Assembly (NCBI RefSeq): GCF_016820575.1
Contig: NZ_JAEMQH010000004.1
Coordinates: 1 to 64,000, forward strand
DNA length: 64,000 nt
Source: Marinobacter sediminum
GTDB taxonomy: Bacteria > Pseudomonadota > Gammaproteobacteria > Pseudomonadales > Oleiphilaceae
Direction of reading: 5' to 3'
Shown piece after piece: positions 1 to 10,517 of this stretch. Below the pieces are notes generated by a model. It was not told where the DNA came from, searched no databases, and saw only the letters and a program-made list of their open reading frames with translations. Both the position numbers and the translations under genes were made by a program. Positions within the stretch are counted from its first letter, which is position 1. The number at the start of each line of letters is the position of its first letter.

Positions 1-96
1 TGAAGAAATTTGAAACTCAATTTCTTCAACAATTTCAAACGGTTGCCTTCCTCGGTAGCCGCTGTGTCAGTGGCTTGTCCCTCAGAAGAGATGCGC

Positions 97-124
97 ATTC
101 TACAGACCTGCTGAGAGGTGTCAA
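97..124 (-). promoter_or_regulatory. rRNA/tRNA-type sigma70 promoter pointing left
   Basis: On the minus strand a perfect -35 box TTGACA (119-124) and a -10 box TAGAAT (97-102) are separated by 16 bp and followed by a GC-rich discriminator GCGC. An A-rich, UP-element-like stretch lies just upstream (about 125-160). This arrangement is typical of gammaproteobacterial rRNA operon promoters. The downstream leader (1-90) is non-coding and ends in inverted TTGAAGAAA/TTTCTTCA-like repeats. I infer that an rrn operon starts beyond the left edge. Confidence 0.7.
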
Positions 125-223
125 CGGTTGGTTTTAACTTTTTTCAAAAACCGTTTCTGACCGCCTCAAACCACCCTCTCACAGGGGCCTCTATTATAGA
201 CCACTATAGATAGTCCCGCCTGG

Positions 224-1423
224 CTAGAGTTCCACCTTTACGGCCGCTGCTGCCGCACGCGCTTGGTCGCGCGCCTGTTCAACGGTTTTCCCACGAGCCA
301 GAGCCACACCCATGCGCCGACGCCCCTTCAGTTCCGGCTTAGCAAACAGTCGCAATTGGGTATCTGCCTGAGCCAGAGCATTTTCCAGACCAGAGAAACG
401 AACGTTGTCAGATTCCCCCTCGGGCAGGATAACCGCGGAGGCCGACGGGCCATTCTGCCTGATCACCGGAATGGGCAAACCAAGGATCGCTCTTGCATGA
501 AGGGCAAACTCAGACAGCTCCTGGGAAACCAGGGTAACAAGACCGGTGTCATGAGGACGCGGCGAGACTTCCGAGAACCAGACCTCGTCACCTTTAACAA
601 ACAGCTCTACACCATAAAGTCCGTAGCCACCCAGATTGTCGACGACAGCACGGGCAATCTCCATGGAACGGTCCAGCGCCAGGGGCGACATCGGCTGGGG
701 CTGCCAGGACTCCCGGTAATCGCCGTCTTCCTGGCGATGTCCGATCGGATCACAGAAGGAAATGCCATCCCGGTGCTTCACTGTCAGCAGGGTGATCTCG
801 TAATCGAAATCGACAAAGCCTTCGACAATCACCCGCCCCTTTCCGGCACGCCCACCGGACTGGGCATAGTCCCAGGCAGCATCCACACTCTCTTCACTCC
901 TTACGGTACTCTGCCCCTTACCAGACGAACTCATCACCGGTTTGACCACAAGCGGAAGTCCTACTTCCTTAATGGCAGCGAGATATTCATCCCGGGTGCC
1001 CGCAAACCGGTAAGGTGAGGTTGGCAACCGAAGCTCCTCAGCGGCAAGCCTGCGAATACCTTCGCGGTTCATGGTCAAATTGACCGCACGAGCGGTTGGG
1101 ATTACCCGATAGCCCTCGTCCTCCAACTTCACCAACTCTGGCGTCGCGATGGCTTCGATTTCAGGAACGATGAGTTGGGGCCGCTCCTGCTCAATAACCC
1201 GGCGCAAACTGTCGGCATCCAACATGTCGATAACATGGCTACGATGTGCCACCTGCATCGCGGGCGCGTCGGCGTAACGGTCAACGGCAATCACTTCCAC
1301 ACCGTAACGCTGAAGCTCAATCACCACCTCTTTACCCAACTCACCTGCGCCGCAGAACAAAACCTTGAATGCGCCGTCTTTATATGGAGTGCCAATTCGA
1401 ACCGTGCCGGTTGTTTCTGTCAT
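224..1423 (-). CDS. purT: Formate-dependent phosphoribosylglycinamide formyltransferase PurT
   Basis: ATP-grasp enzyme of purine biosynthesis that makes formyl-GAR from GAR, formate and ATP in the cytoplasm, a folate-independent alternative to PurN. The 399 residues match the family length of about 390-400. The N-terminal preATP-grasp nucleotide-binding segment reads [12 protein letters not shown] (around residues 22-33). The ATP-grasp lysine and glycine-rich loop are in [15 protein letters not shown] (around 158-172), and the metal-binding acidic segment is [14 protein letters not shown] (around 283-296). The ATG at 1423 gives the family-typical N-terminus. It is transcribed alone, with purL 2.7 kb to the right on the same strand but separated by unrelated genes. 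The product call is secure. Confidence 0.97.
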   Translation of the reverse strand: MTETTGTVRIGTPYKDGAFKVLFCGAGELGKEVVIELQRYGVEVIAVDRYADAPAMQVAHRSHVIDMLDADSLRRVIEQERPQLIVPEIEAIATPELVKLEDEGYRVIPTARAVNLTMNREGIRRLAAEELRLPTSPYRFAGTRDEYLAAIKEVGLPLVVKPVMSSSGKGQSTVRSEESVDAAWDYAQSGGRAGKGRVIVEGFVDFDYEITLLTVKHRDGISFCDPIGHRQEDGDYRESWQPQPMSPLALDRSMEIARAVVDNLGGYGLYGVELFVKGDEVWFSEVSPRPHDTGLVTLVSQELSEFALHARAILGLPIPVIRQNGPSASAVILPEGESDNVRFSGLENALAQADTQLRLFAKPELKGRRRMGVALARGKTVEQARDQARAAAAAVKVEL

Positions 1424-1467
1424 GCCTGAGCCTGTCTTTCAGTTGAAGGGAGTTGCTGCAGCCTGGG

Positions 1468-1650
1468 TCACAGCGCCACGTTTTCTTCGCGCACGGCAAC
1501 ATTACGCAGCACTTCCCTGCGCTCGTCGTTTGTCATTTGTGTCCAGCGAAGAATCTCATCGCCGGTACGCTGACAACCAATGCACATGTCGTTTTCATCG
1601 AGGGCGCATACCTGGACGCAGGGTGAGCGCACTTTATCGGCCACACTCAT
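1468..1650 (-). CDS. DUF1289 small cysteine-rich protein
   Basis: A 60-residue protein with the DUF1289 signature: [10 protein letters not shown] followed by [11 protein letters not shown], giving a C-x3-C / C-x2-C set that probably binds a metal or an Fe-S cluster. Its function is not established. The start ATG overlaps the stop of the upstream gamma carbonic anhydrase gene by four bases (ATGA), so the two are translationally coupled in one operon behind the CoA pyrophosphatase. The length fits the family, which usually runs 50-70 residues. Family assignment is good; the role is unknown. Confidence 0.85.
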   Translation of the reverse strand: MSVADKVRSPCVQVCALDENDMCIGCQRTGDEILRWTQMTNDERREVLRNVAVREENVAL

Positions 1651-2180
1651 CGGGATGGCTCACAAGGTTTCAGCTTGGCCAGGTAACGAGCGCCGTTCTG
1701 CACATAGTGCTGCGCACTCATCTCCAGCATCTTTTTCTGGTTGTCATTCAACTCCCGTTTGATCTTGCCGGGCGAGCCAACCACCATCGATCCATCAGGA
1801 ATCTCCATGCCTTCAGGAATCAGGGTATTGGCCCCGATCAAACAGTGCTTGCCAATCTTTGCGCCGTTGAGCACCACCGCGTTAATACCAATCAGGCTGT
1901 AATCGCCGATATCGCAACCATGCAGCATCGCCTTGTGGCCAACGGTAACGCCCCGCCCCAGGGTCAGCGGAATACCCGGATCGGTATGCAGCACCGAGCC
2001 ATCCTGGACATTACTTTCCGGGCCAATAGTGATTAGCTCGTTGTCACCGCGGATAACCACGTTGAACCAAACACTCGACTTATCCATCAAGCGCACACTG
2101 CCTATAACTGATGCGTTGTCCGCAACAAACTGACCTTCACCACTCAGTTCGGGGATACGCGTTTCCAGCTGGTAAAACAT
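1647..2180 (-). CDS. Gamma carbonic anhydrase family protein (YrdA-like)
   Basis: A 177-residue left-handed beta-helix protein of hexapeptide repeats (for example [45 protein letters not shown]). Three histidines at the zinc positions are present, in VLHTD and in GHKAMLHGC. Family members (YrdA/PaaY-like) are trimers with carbonic anhydrase or thioesterase-like activity; the substrate here cannot be told. The ATG at 2180 is preferred over an upstream in-frame start because AAGGAGG lies 8 bases before it and the next gene upstream ends at 2191. Its stop overlaps the DUF1289 start. Confidence 0.9.
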   Translation of the reverse strand: MFYQLETRIPELSGEGQFVADNASVIGSVRLMDKSSVWFNVVIRGDNELITIGPESNVQDGSVLHTDPGIPLTLGRGVTVGHKAMLHGCDIGDYSLIGINAVVLNGAKIGKHCLIGANTLIPEGMEIPDGSMVVGSPGKIKRELNDNQKKMLEMSAQHYVQNGARYLAKLKPCEPSR

Positions 2181-2190
2181 GTCAGCCTCC

Positions 2191-2799
2191 TTAGCCTGCA
2201 TTGGGCGGTTCCAGCAAATCGATACCGGCATCGTACACAGCGTTCATAAAATCAACCAGAACCACCGCCGACAACCCCCATATCTGATAACGATCCCAGC
2301 GATAACAGGGTACGTAAAAGGTATGGTTGAGGAAGTTCAAAGCGTCCGTGCGTTCACGCCTGTCCTCAAGTAGAAACGACAAGGGAACACGAAATACGCT
2401 CTCAATCTCATATGGATTGGGTTCCATGGGGTGGTCCACGGGTATCACGCCAACATAAGGTGTGACCAGAATGCCGTATCGGGACATCACCTGGCTCAAG
2501 GGAGCAATGATCTGCACCTGCTCAGGGGGCAAGCCAATTTCTTCGTGAGTTTCCCGTAGCGCGGTGGCTGCCAGCGATGGGTCCCCCGGGTCCCGCTTGC
2601 CGCCGGGATAGGCAACCTGGCCCCGATGAGTGTTCAGATTCGAGGACCTCAACGTAAAAATCATTTCAGGGTTACGATGATCGTCTGTAATAGGCACGAG
2701 GATACCGGCTTCCGGATAATCCAGTGCCAGCTGCCTGGGTGCATAGCCCGCCAGACGTTCGGCAAGTAAATCGCGCAAATTGTCGCTCCAGGAGTACAT
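2191..2799 (-). CDS. CoA pyrophosphatase, NUDIX family (NudL-like)
   Basis: A 202-residue NUDIX hydrolase expected to cleave coenzyme A and related nucleotides to 4'-phosphopantetheine and 3',5'-ADP. The CoA-specific signature precedes the Nudix box: [19 protein letters not shown]. The Nudix box follows with RETHEEIGL as its core and an aspartate (GGKRDPGD) at the usual first acidic position. The ATG at 2799 is chosen because the extension to 2895 is atypical and would overlap the divergent gene. It is the first gene of an operon with the carbonic anhydrase and DUF1289 genes. No peroxisomal or signal sequence is present, so it is cytoplasmic. Confidence 0.9.
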   Translation of the reverse strand: MYSWSDNLRDLLAERLAGYAPRQLALDYPEAGILVPITDDHRNPEMIFTLRSSNLNTHRGQVAYPGGKRDPGDPSLAATALRETHEEIGLPPEQVQIIAPLSQVMSRYGILVTPYVGVIPVDHPMEPNPYEIESVFRVPLSFLLEDRRERTDALNFLNHTFYVPCYRWDRYQIWGLSAVVLVDFMNAVYDAGIDLLEPPNAG

Positions 2800-2876
2800 C
2801 GCAGGTTGGATGAGACAGAGGCAGCCACGATCGTTAAACTGACTACCAAACCAATTTCCAGTATACGGGGAAACAC

Positions 2877-3434
2877 ATGAAGTACTGCAGCACATGCGGC
2901 CATCTGGTTGAACAACGCATCCCCGAGGGCGACAACCGCCACCGCTATGTTTGCGTAAGCTGCGAGACCATACATTACCAGAACCCTCGCATTGTCGCCG
3001 GCACGGTTCCCATCTGGCAGGGCAAGATCCTGCTTTGCCGCCGCGCCATCGAACCCCGGTATGGCTACTGGACCTTACCCGCAGGTTTCATGGAAAACGC
3101 CGAGACAACCATAGAGGCCGCTGAACGGGAAACACGGGAAGAGGCCCTGGCCGAGGTCGACATCGAGGGCTTGTACTCGATCATCGACGTTCCTCATATC
3201 AACCAGGTGCACATGTTCTACCGTGCCACCCTGAAAAACGGCGAATTCGGGGCGGGCGAGGAATCCCTGGAAACCCAGCTGTTCGCCCTTGATGACATTC
3301 CGTGGAACGAACTCTCCTTTCCAACGGTCCGAAAAACCCTGGAACTGTTTCTTGAGGACTTCCGAAAAGAGTCCTTTGGCGTCCACGTGCAGGACATTCG
3401 GCACCCGATGTCTTCATCAACCCGCAGAGACTGA
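2877..3434 (+). CDS. NUDIX hydrolase with N-terminal zinc ribbon
   Basis: A 185-residue protein with an N-terminal zinc ribbon (CSTCGH at residues 4-9 and CVSCET around 26-31) followed by a Nudix domain. The Nudix box has the core RETREEALAEV after GFMENAE. It resembles the NudC/ADP-ribose pyrophosphatase-like group, but the substrate cannot be read from sequence. It is transcribed divergently from the CoA pyrophosphatase, so two unrelated Nudix enzymes share one 77-bp intergenic promoter region. It runs head-on into the NIF3-like gene, whose stop directly abuts. Confidence 0.88.
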   Translation: MKYCSTCGHLVEQRIPEGDNRHRYVCVSCETIHYQNPRIVAGTVPIWQGKILLCRRAIEPRYGYWTLPAGFMENAETTIEAAERETREEALAEVDIEGLYSIIDVPHINQVHMFYRATLKNGEFGAGEESLETQLFALDDIPWNELSFPTVRKTLELFLEDFRKESFGVHVQDIRHPMSSSTRRD

Positions 3435-3746
3435 TTACAGCTCCTCCATTCGATACACTTCGTAGGCAGGCTCTTCATAGGGATGGGCCTGCTTCAGTGC
3501 CTTCAGCGCCTCACCGACCAGGGCGTCTTCACACACCAGCTCCACCTTGTACTCCGCTACTACCTCCAGCTCCCCCTGATTGCCCAGGAATGGGTCGCTG
3601 CCTGCCAGCGGTCGAAACTGACCCTGACCCAGACATTGCCAGGCACAGCTGTCGTAATCACCGATCCGGCCTGCACCGGAATTGAACAGTGCATTCTTAG
3701 TCTGTTCCAAATGAGTCTCGGGCACGAAATAGCACAATTTATACAT
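3435..3746 (-). CDS. YqfO/NIF3-like N-terminal domain protein
   Basis: A 103-residue protein of the COG3323 type, similar to the inserted PII/CutA-like domain of NIF3/YqfO proteins. It starts MYKLCYFVPETHLEQTKNAL, contains GAGRIGDYDSC and the segment GQFRPLAGSDPFLG, and ends HPYEEPAYEVYRMEEL, all typical of the family. Function is unknown; metal or nucleotide binding has been suggested for relatives. It stands alone, convergent with the zinc-ribbon Nudix gene. Family identification is firm. Confidence 0.88.
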   Translation of the reverse strand: MYKLCYFVPETHLEQTKNALFNSGAGRIGDYDSCAWQCLGQGQFRPLAGSDPFLGNQGELEVVAEYKVELVCEDALVGEALKALKQAHPYEEPAYEVYRMEEL

Positions 3747-4093
3747 GGCATTCCCCCTGAATATTCGGATATTTTTTGTACAGATTAATAGCTTAGAAAC
3801 TTACCCACAGAATCTGTGGATAACTCTGGGGAAAGTTTTTGGGAACACGCCCCAAAACCCCGGAATTACTGCACTTGTGTTAAATTGGCGACAAAATCAC
3901 CCGATTGATTTTATTTATATTTTTCAATACCTTATATTCGGCGCCCAAAAATTGAACCTGTTTCTCACTCTTTGTTCACAGAACGCACAACCAGGCACCA
4001 ACAGTGTGCATAAAACAAATGAGTCAAGGGCTATTTTGCCAAAATTCCGGGTTTTGGGCCTTGATATTGGCGTCAATTACGGGAATCCATGAC
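3747..4093. other. Non-coding segment with DnaA-like box pair and distant inverted repeat
   Basis: No convincing gene lies here. Positions 3801-3823 hold TTACCCACA, a 5-bp gap and TGTGGATAA, that is a perfect and a one-mismatch DnaA box facing each other. An AT-rich block follows (about 3885-3965). CCCAAAACCCCGGAATT (3851-3867) recurs inverted as AATTCCGGGTTTTGGG (4043-4058) with a one-base indel. The function is unknown; it could serve DnaA titration or regulation of yqfO or a neighbour. Confidence 0.6.
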
Positions 4094-4150
4094 ACAAAAA
4101 AACCGGCCGTGGAAAATATCTTCTTCAGACACCTCCAGGGCCGGTTTTGT
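4094..4150 (-). terminator. Terminator of purL
   Basis: On the minus strand AAACCGGCC... pairs with GGCCGGTTT (arms at 4139-4147 and 4100-4108), with a secondary TGGA/TCCA pairing inside the loop, and a run of T residues follows. It lies just after the purL stop at 4164. Confidence 0.7.
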
Positions 4151-4163
4151 TCAGTCCGCGGTT

Positions 4164-7100
4164 TTAGGCGAACCAGTGCCTCGCATTCCGGAACATGCGA
4201 ATCCAGGGACCGTCCTCTTCCCAGCCCTCAGGACGCCAGGAATGCTGCACAGCACGGAATACCCGTTCCGGGTGAGGCATCATGATGGTCACCCGGCCAT
4301 CGCGGGTCGTCAGGCCTGTAATTCCGCCCTCAGAGCCGTTCGGGTTGAACGGATAGCGCTCCGTTGCCTGACCACGATTGTCGACATAACGCAGGGCTAC
4401 GAGTTCGTTTTCGGTGAGGGTAGCAGCATTGCCCCCGCCGTTGAACTCGATCCGGCCTTCGCCGTGAGCGACTGCTATGGGCATGCGTGAGCCCGCCATG
4501 CCATCAAGGAACGCCGACGGCGACTGCATGACTTCTGCCATCACCAGCCGGGCCTCGAACTGCTCTGACTGGTTGCGCACAAACCGCGGCCAGCCTTCGC
4601 TACCGGGAATCAGTTCATGCAGATTGGACAGCATCTGGCAACCATTGCAGACACCCAGTGCGAGCGTGTCCTGGCGGTTGAAGAAACCGGCAAACTGATC
4701 CCGCACCCGGTCACTGAACAAAATGGACTTGGCCCAGCCCTCACCGGCACCAAGCACGTCGCCGTAGGAGAATCCACCGCACGCCACCAGACTGTTAAAG
4801 CCTTCCAACGTGATCCGTCCGGACAGCAGGTCGCTCATGTGAACGTCGACTGATTCGAAACCGGCCCGATCGAACGCAGCGGCCATCTCTGTCTGGCCGT
4901 TAACGCCCTGCTCTCTGAGCACTGCAACCTTGGGACGCGCGCCTGAATTGATGTAAGGCGCGGTGATGTCCTCATTGATGTCGTAAGTCAGCTCGGCACT
5001 CAAGCCCGGATCGTCGGCATCCAACAGGTTGTCGAATTCTTCCTGAGCGCAATCGGCATTGTCACGCAGGGACTGAATACGGTAACTGGTTTCAGACCAC
5101 AGACGCTGCAGTTCAACACGTGGCTCGTCCACCACGGACTCACCCTCGAAGCTCAGCCGTAGCTGATCGTCATCGTTCAGGGTACCGATCACACTGGTAT
5201 GGTCGCCAAGGCCGGCGCCAGAGAACTGCTGCAGCACAAAGTCGGTATCTTCACGGCGAACCTGAATAACCGCACCCAGCTCTTCATTGAAGAGTTCCCG
5301 GGCGAACTGCGATGCATCTTCCGCCAGCCCATCGAGCTTGACGTCAACGCCGGTACGGCCGGCGAAGCTCATTTCGGCCAGGGTGACAAACAGGCCGCCG
5401 TCTGAGCGGTCGTGGTAGGCCAGCAATTTGGCATCGCTGATCAGACCCTGGATAACCGCAAAGAACGCCTTGATGTCTTCCGGATCATCAAGATCCGGGG
5501 CCACCGCGCCTACCTGGCGATACACCTGGGCCAGCGCTGAACCACCGAGGCGGTTCTGGCCCGCAGCCAGATCGACCAGGATCAAGTCGGTGTCGCCAGC
5601 ATTGGTAATCAGCTGCGGAGTCAGGGTCTTGGCAACGTCGGTGACCGGCGCAAAGCCACTAACCACCAGGGAGAGTGGCGCTGTAACGCTCTTCTGCTCA
5701 CCGCTGTCCTCTTCCTCCCACATGGTCTTCATGGACATGGAGTCCTTGCCCACCGGGATAGTGATACCCAACTCGGGGCACAGCTCCATACCGACAGCCC
5801 GAACGGTTTCGTACAGGTTTTCGTCCTCGCCCGGATGACCGGCAGCGGCCATCCAGTTGGCGGACAGGCGAATGTCGGAAAGCTGGCTGATCGGGGCAGC
5901 CGCCATATTGGTGATCACCTCACCAACCGCCATACGGCCGGAGGCCGGCGCATCGATAACCGCAACGGGAGTGCGCTCGCCCATGGCCATGGCTTCACCG
6001 GCACGGACATCGAAGGAACTGGAAGTAACCGCCACATCGCTGACCGGAACCTGCCAAGGGCCAACCATCTGATCTCGGGCGACCAAGCCAGTGATGGTCC
6101 GGTCGCCGATGGTGATCAGGAAGCTTTTGGAGCCCACCGACGGTAACCGCAGAACCCGACGAATGGCATCGTTCAGGTCAATCTTGGTGGAATCAAAGAT
6201 CGGCTTGGTAAAGGAGGCGCGGCTGACACTGCGGTGCATGCGTGGCGGCTTGCCAAACAGCACGTCCATCGGCAGATCGACCGGCTTGTCATCAAAATAG
6301 GAATCGCCCAGTTCGAGGTGATGGCTCTCGGTGGCCTCACCGATCACGGCGTACGGGCAACGCTCACGACGGCAAAGCGCGTCGAACCGGTCCAGATTTT
6401 CCGGTGCAACCGCCATTACGTAGCGTTCCTGGGATTCGTTACACCAGATCTCCAGCGGTGACATGCCGGGCTCGTCGCTGGGGATATCCCGCAGCTCGAA
6501 CTTGCCGCCCCGGCCGCCGTCTTTCACCAGCTCGGGCATCGCATTGGACAGGCCACCTGCGCCAACGTCATGGATAAAGCAGATCGGGTTGTGGTCACCC
6601 ATCTGCCAGCAGCGGTCGATCACTTCCTGGCAGCGACGTTCCATTTCCGGGTTGTCGCGCTGAACCGATGCAAAATCAAGGTTCTCGTTACTTGAACCAG
6701 AATCCATGGACGAAGCTGCACCACCACCCAAGCCAATCAGCATGGAAGGACCACCCAGCACGATCAGCTTGGCGCCAACCGGAATATTGCCCTTCTCAAC
6801 GTGATCTTCACGAATATTGCCCAGACCACCGGCAATCATGATTGGCTTGTGATAACCGCGTACTTCGTCGCCCGCCGCACCCGGTACTTTTTCCTCGAAG
6901 GTACGGAAGTAGCCGGCTAGGTTCGGGCGGCCAAATTCGTTATTGAAGGAAGCGCCTCCAATGGGCCCCTCAATCATGATGTCCAAGGCCGAAGCAATGC
7001 GCTCTGGCTTGCCGTAGCCAATTTCCCACGGCTGGGTGTCACCCGGCAGGTTCAGGTTGGACACCGTGAATCCGCTCAGCCCCGCCTTAGGCTTGGAACC

Positions 7101-8072
7101 ACGCCCGGTGGCACCCTCATCGCGGATTTCACCACCGGAGCCGGTGGCCGAGCCTGCGGCCGGCGCGATCGCGGTCGGGTGGTTATGGGTTTCCACCTTC
7201 ATCAGGATGTGGATGTCTTCCTGGTTGTAACCGTAGACACCTGTCTCAGGATCCGGGAAGAAGCGACCACCACGGCTGCCACGAATAACGGACGCGTTGT
7301 CCTTGTAAGCAGACAGCACCCCTTCGCTGTTCATCTCGAAAGTGTTGCGGATCATCGCAAACAGCGATTTTTCCTGACCCTCACCGTCGATATCCCAGGA
7401 GGCGTTGAAAATCTTGTGCCGGCAATGTTCCGAGTTGGCCTGGGCAAACATCATCAGCTCAACATCGGTTGGGTCCCGCTGCAAATCAGTGAACGATTTT
7501 GCCAGGTAATCAATCTCGTCTTCGGCCAGCGCCAGGCCCAAGCGGCTATTAGCCTCAACCAGGGCGGTGCGGCCGCCCGCCAGAACCGGCACCCGGCCAA
7601 GCGGACGCGGCTCTTCATGGCTGAACAGCAGTTCGGCGCCACCCATCTCATGAAATACTTTCTGGGTCATGCGATCGTGCAGCAGTGCCGCAATTTTCTC
7701 GCGCTGAGCCAGCCCCAGCTTTTTGCTGGCACGAACATAAAAAGCTGTACCACGCTCAATACGGTGAATCTGGCGCAGACCACAGTTACGGGCGATGTCC
7801 GTCGCCTTGCTGGACCAGGGTGACAGGGTGCCGGGCCTGGGAACAACCAGGAACAGGACGCCGTCAGGTTCCTCAACGGGAACGCTGGGACCATAGGTCA
7901 GCAATCGATCGAGGACGGCCTGTTCAGACGCTGACAGGCTGTCCTCCAGATCCACGAAGTGCATGAACTCGGCGTATACATGCTCAACTTCAGGAACAGC
8001 ATCCTGGATACGAGCGTGCAATTTGCGGGAGCGGAATGGCGAAAGCGCGGGAGCGCCGCGAAGTTCAAGCAT
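4164..8072 (-). CDS. purL: Phosphoribosylformylglycinamidine synthase PurL (large, single-chain)
   Basis: ATP- and glutamine-dependent conversion of FGAR to FGAM, the fourth step of de novo purine synthesis. At 1302 residues it is the long gammaproteobacterial form, which carries the PurS-like N-domain, two AIR-synthase-type halves and a C-terminal glutaminase in one chain. The glutaminase nucleophile elbow is GVCNGCQML, and the His-Glu pair is in [12 protein letters not shown]. The FGAM-synthase core shows [13 protein letters not shown] and [13 protein letters not shown]. The ATG at 8072 ([11 protein letters not shown]) fits the family start; an 80-codon upstream extension has no family character. 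It is transcribed alone and divergent from mltF. Confidence 0.98.
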   Translation of the reverse strand: MLELRGAPALSPFRSRKLHARIQDAVPEVEHVYAEFMHFVDLEDSLSASEQAVLDRLLTYGPSVPVEEPDGVLFLVVPRPGTLSPWSSKATDIARNCGLRQIHRIERGTAFYVRASKKLGLAQREKIAALLHDRMTQKVFHEMGGAELLFSHEEPRPLGRVPVLAGGRTALVEANSRLGLALAEDEIDYLAKSFTDLQRDPTDVELMMFAQANSEHCRHKIFNASWDIDGEGQEKSLFAMIRNTFEMNSEGVLSAYKDNASVIRGSRGGRFFPDPETGVYGYNQEDIHILMKVETHNHPTAIAPAAGSATGSGGEIRDEGATGRGSKPKAGLSGFTVSNLNLPGDTQPWEIGYGKPERIASALDIMIEGPIGGASFNNEFGRPNLAGYFRTFEEKVPGAAGDEVRGYHKPIMIAGGLGNIREDHVEKGNIPVGAKLIVLGGPSMLIGLGGGAASSMDSGSSNENLDFASVQRDNPEMERRCQEVIDRCWQMGDHNPICFIHDVGAGGLSNAMPELVKDGGRGGKFELRDIPSDEPGMSPLEIWCNESQERYVMAVAPENLDRFDALCRRERCPYAVIGEATESHHLELGDSYFDDKPVDLPMDVLFGKPPRMHRSVSRASFTKPIFDSTKIDLNDAIRRVLRLPSVGSKSFLITIGDRTITGLVARDQMVGPWQVPVSDVAVTSSSFDVRAGEAMAMGERTPVAVIDAPASGRMAVGEVITNMAAAPISQLSDIRLSANWMAAAGHPGEDENLYETVRAVGMELCPELGITIPVGKDSMSMKTMWEEEDSGEQKSVTAPLSLVVSGFAPVTDVAKTLTPQLITNAGDTDLILVDLAAGQNRLGGSALAQVYRQVGAVAPDLDDPEDIKAFFAVIQGLISDAKLLAYHDRSDGGLFVTLAEMSFAGRTGVDVKLDGLAEDASQFARELFNEELGAVIQVRREDTDFVLQQFSGAGLGDHTSVIGTLNDDDQLRLSFEGESVVDEPRVELQRLWSETSYRIQSLRDNADCAQEEFDNLLDADDPGLSAELTYDINEDITAPYINSGARPKVAVLREQGVNGQTEMAAAFDRAGFESVDVHMSDLLSGRITLEGFNSLVACGGFSYGDVLGAGEGWAKSILFSDRVRDQFAGFFNRQDTLALGVCNGCQMLSNLHELIPGSEGWPRFVRNQSEQFEARLVMAEVMQSPSAFLDGMAGSRMPIAVAHGEGRIEFNGGGNAATLTENELVALRYVDNRGQATERYPFNPNGSEGGITGLTTRDGRVTIMMPHPERVFRAVQHSWRPEGWEEDGPWIRMFRNARHWFA

Positions 8073-8357
8073 GATATCAACCTGTATCGCGCGAAACGGG
8101 GGATGGCTGGGTGCAATTTTGAAAGGCCGACATGATACTCGAAAGCGAGGTCGGGATACAGCGCCGCGGTAGGGAATTCCCCCGAGTACAATTGACATTG
8201 TTTTGCATATAAACTGATCAGCTTTGTTGACCCGCTTACCGGCAGCGACGATCATAAAGGCGTGGCAACGGAAGCTACACCGAGTGTGACACCGGATGCG
8301 TCCAATACTCATACACTGACGTATCCCGACGATTCAGCTGTAAGGGAGTCCAGGGAA

Positions 8358-9857
8358 TTGCTCAGATTCTTGACTGCTTTCGCAGCCGCACCGGTTCAGG
8401 TAATCCTGTTGATCAGTGCAGCTGTGGCCTTAGTTGGCTGCTCGCGCCCCAGTACACTGCAGGAAGTTCTCGCAGAGGACGTTTTGCATGTAATTACCCG
8501 TGAAGCCCCCTCGATTTATTACCAAGGGCGAGACGGTGCGACCGGCTATGATTACGAACTGGCAAAACGGTTTGCCGATGAACTCGGCGTCGAGCTGCGG
8601 GTTCGCGTGGCCGAAGATAACACCGAAATTCTGTCCGTACTGTCCAGGAATTACGCCCACATCGGCCTCGCCGGTTTATCGGGGCAGCCGGGCATTGCTG
8701 GCCAATACCGGGTGCTGCCCACCGGCATCACTGCGCAGTCAGTGGTGGTTTACCATCGGGACCACATGCGCCCGGAATCCCTCGAAGACCTGACCGGCCA
8801 AACGCTCCACCTGGTTGCTGAAAGCAATCATGAGCATCTGATCGCCGATAAGGATCAAGGTTTTGACTGGCAGGTTCATCCCAGCATTGATGCGGCCGGT
8901 GTGCTGGCGCGGGTGGAAAGCGGTGAGTTTGCCTATGCCGTGGTGTCATCCAACGAACTGGAGCTGAACCACGTCTTCTACCCCCATGTGAAGAAAGCCT
9001 TTTATCTGGGTGAGCCGGAAGAACTGGCCTGGCTCTTCCCCACCGACCAGGACAACACACTGGTGAATGCCGCCAGCGAGTTCCTGGACAAATTGAAGGC
9101 CGATGGCACCCTGGACCAACTCGCTGAACGCTTCTACGGCCACCTCGACCAGCTTAACTATGTCGGCGCACGAACCTTCATGCATCACGTCGACAACCGC
9201 CTGCCCAAGTACGAGGCGCTGTTTCAGGACTACGCCAGCGATTTCGGGATGGATTGGCGCTTACTCGCCGCCATTGGCTACCAGGAATCTCACTGGCGCC
9301 CCAATGCGGTTTCGCCAACGGGTGTGCGTGGGCTGATGATGCTGACCCGGAATACCGCCAGCTATATCGGCATTAATAACCGGATGGATGCCGAGGAAAG
9401 CATTCAGGGTGGTGCCAAGTATTTCCGGATGGTGCATCGAAAGATCCCTAAGCGAATACCGGAACCGGACCGCACCTGGTTCGCGCTGGCTTCCTACAAT
9501 GTCGGCTTTGGTCATCTTGAGGATGCCCGCCGCCTGACTGAAAGCGCCGGCAAGAATCCAGATCGGTGGATGGACGTTAAAGAGTTCCTGCCGCTGCTGG
9601 CTCAGAAGGAGTGGTACACCAAGACACGGTTTGGCTTCGCCCGTGGCCACGAGCCGGTGCTCTACGTGCAGAATATCCGCCGCTATTATGACGTCCTGGC
9701 CCGGATTACCGAGCGAGCACAGCCTGATGCTACTCCGCCCGCTGAGGTGGTGAGCCTGGAGCCCCGGAACCCGGAAACCGCTTCAGACCCTCAGAGCCAG
9801 CCAGACATGCGGGCAAGCCTGCCGCCCGAATTGGGAATGATCCCGCCCACGCTCTAG
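8358..9857 (+). CDS. mltF: Membrane-bound lytic murein transglycosylase F (MltF)
   Basis: A lipoprotein that cleaves peptidoglycan glycan strands to 1,6-anhydro-muropeptides. It has an N-terminal periplasmic solute-binding-like domain (ITREAPSIYYQGRDGATGYDYE onward in shorter pieces, roughly residues 45-270) and a C-terminal SLT domain with the catalytic glutamate in IGYQESHW and the motif SPTGVRGLMMLT. I prefer the TTG at 8358: AAGGGAG lies 9 bases upstream, and it yields a compact signal peptide ending in the lipobox LVGC. An in-frame GTG at 8262 would add 32 unusual residues with a badly spaced ribosome site. Divergent from purL. Start moderately sure, product sure. Confidence 0.93.
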   Translation: MLRFLTAFAAAPVQVILLISAAVALVGCSRPSTLQEVLAEDVLHVITREAPSIYYQGRDGATGYDYELAKRFADELGVELRVRVAEDNTEILSVLSRNYAHIGLAGLSGQPGIAGQYRVLPTGITAQSVVVYHRDHMRPESLEDLTGQTLHLVAESNHEHLIADKDQGFDWQVHPSIDAAGVLARVESGEFAYAVVSSNELELNHVFYPHVKKAFYLGEPEELAWLFPTDQDNTLVNAASEFLDKLKADGTLDQLAERFYGHLDQLNYVGARTFMHHVDNRLPKYEALFQDYASDFGMDWRLLAAIGYQESHWRPNAVSPTGVRGLMMLTRNTASYIGINNRMDAEESIQGGAKYFRMVHRKIPKRIPEPDRTWFALASYNVGFGHLEDARRLTESAGKNPDRWMDVKEFLPLLAQKEWYTKTRFGFARGHEPVLYVQNIRRYYDVLARITERAQPDATPPAEVVSLEPRNPETASDPQSQPDMRASLPPELGMIPPTL

Positions 9858-9870
9858 CAATCGCCGACGG

Positions 9871-10347
9871 CTACTGCTCGGGAGCCCTTGCTTCCAGCGC
9901 GCGCTCGACCTGACTCCCGGAATAACCGCGACGATTCAGAAATCGGGCCTGACGTACCTTCTCATCCCAGTCATTCTGCAGGTCTTCCAGGCCGAACCGC
10001 TTTTCCCTGAGCAACACAGCGCGGCGACACCAGTCCTCTTCGGTCATTTCATCCAGGCACTCCGGCGTACGGTGCACACCCCGCTGCTGAAGCTCCCCCA
10101 GAATGCGCAGCGGTCCGTAACCGATGTCCATCCGCTGCCGGGCGTACACATCCGCAAACCGGTCGTCGTCCAGCCAACCCTCGGCCTCATACTCGTCCAG
10201 TACCGCCTCAATAATGGCCGATTCGATCTTGCGTTGGCGCAGTTTCAATGACAGCTCAAGCCGGCTGTGCTCGCGCCTGGCCAGCAGCCTCAACGCCGAC
10301 GAGCGGGCCTTGTATTCCTGATCGTCCTGATTTTCCGGTTTTGCCAT
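9871..10347 (-). CDS. recX: Regulatory protein RecX
   Basis: A 158-residue, all-helical protein that modulates RecA filaments. Typical RecX three-helix repeats are visible: ALRLLARREHSRLELSLKL, then GWLDDDRFADVYARQR with GYGPLRILGELQQRGV, then RRGYSGSQVERAL at the end. The length suits the family (about 150-165). It is convergent with mltF. recA is not adjacent, although recX normally follows recA in pseudomonads; the upstream gene here is the divergent DUF349 protein. The family call is good. Confidence 0.92.
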   Translation of the reverse strand: MAKPENQDDQEYKARSSALRLLARREHSRLELSLKLRQRKIESAIIEAVLDEYEAEGWLDDDRFADVYARQRMDIGYGPLRILGELQQRGVHRTPECLDEMTEEDWCRRAVLLREKRFGLEDLQNDWDEKVRQARFLNRRGYSGSQVERALEARAPEQ

Positions 10348-10517
10348 TCAAACCCTTCCCGCGCGCGTCTTCAAAACGCTAGACTAGCCACCAAATTCAT
10401 TCCTGCCGGAGGCACACCGGCAGGCCGTACCCGGCTTTCCGATTTGAAAGCCGATGGCCGGTGGCGGCTTACTTTGCCCGACACCGTGAACTGGTTTCAA
10501 TCCTAAAGGATACCCTC

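Noticed and set aside
3801..3823. Chromosomal oriC
   Set aside because: Only two DnaA-like boxes, no dnaA, rpmH or gidA genes nearby.
3745..4092. Open frames of 93-115 codons between yqfO and purL
   Set aside because: Composition is that of AT-rich non-coding DNA, with no ribosome site; they cross the terminator of purL.
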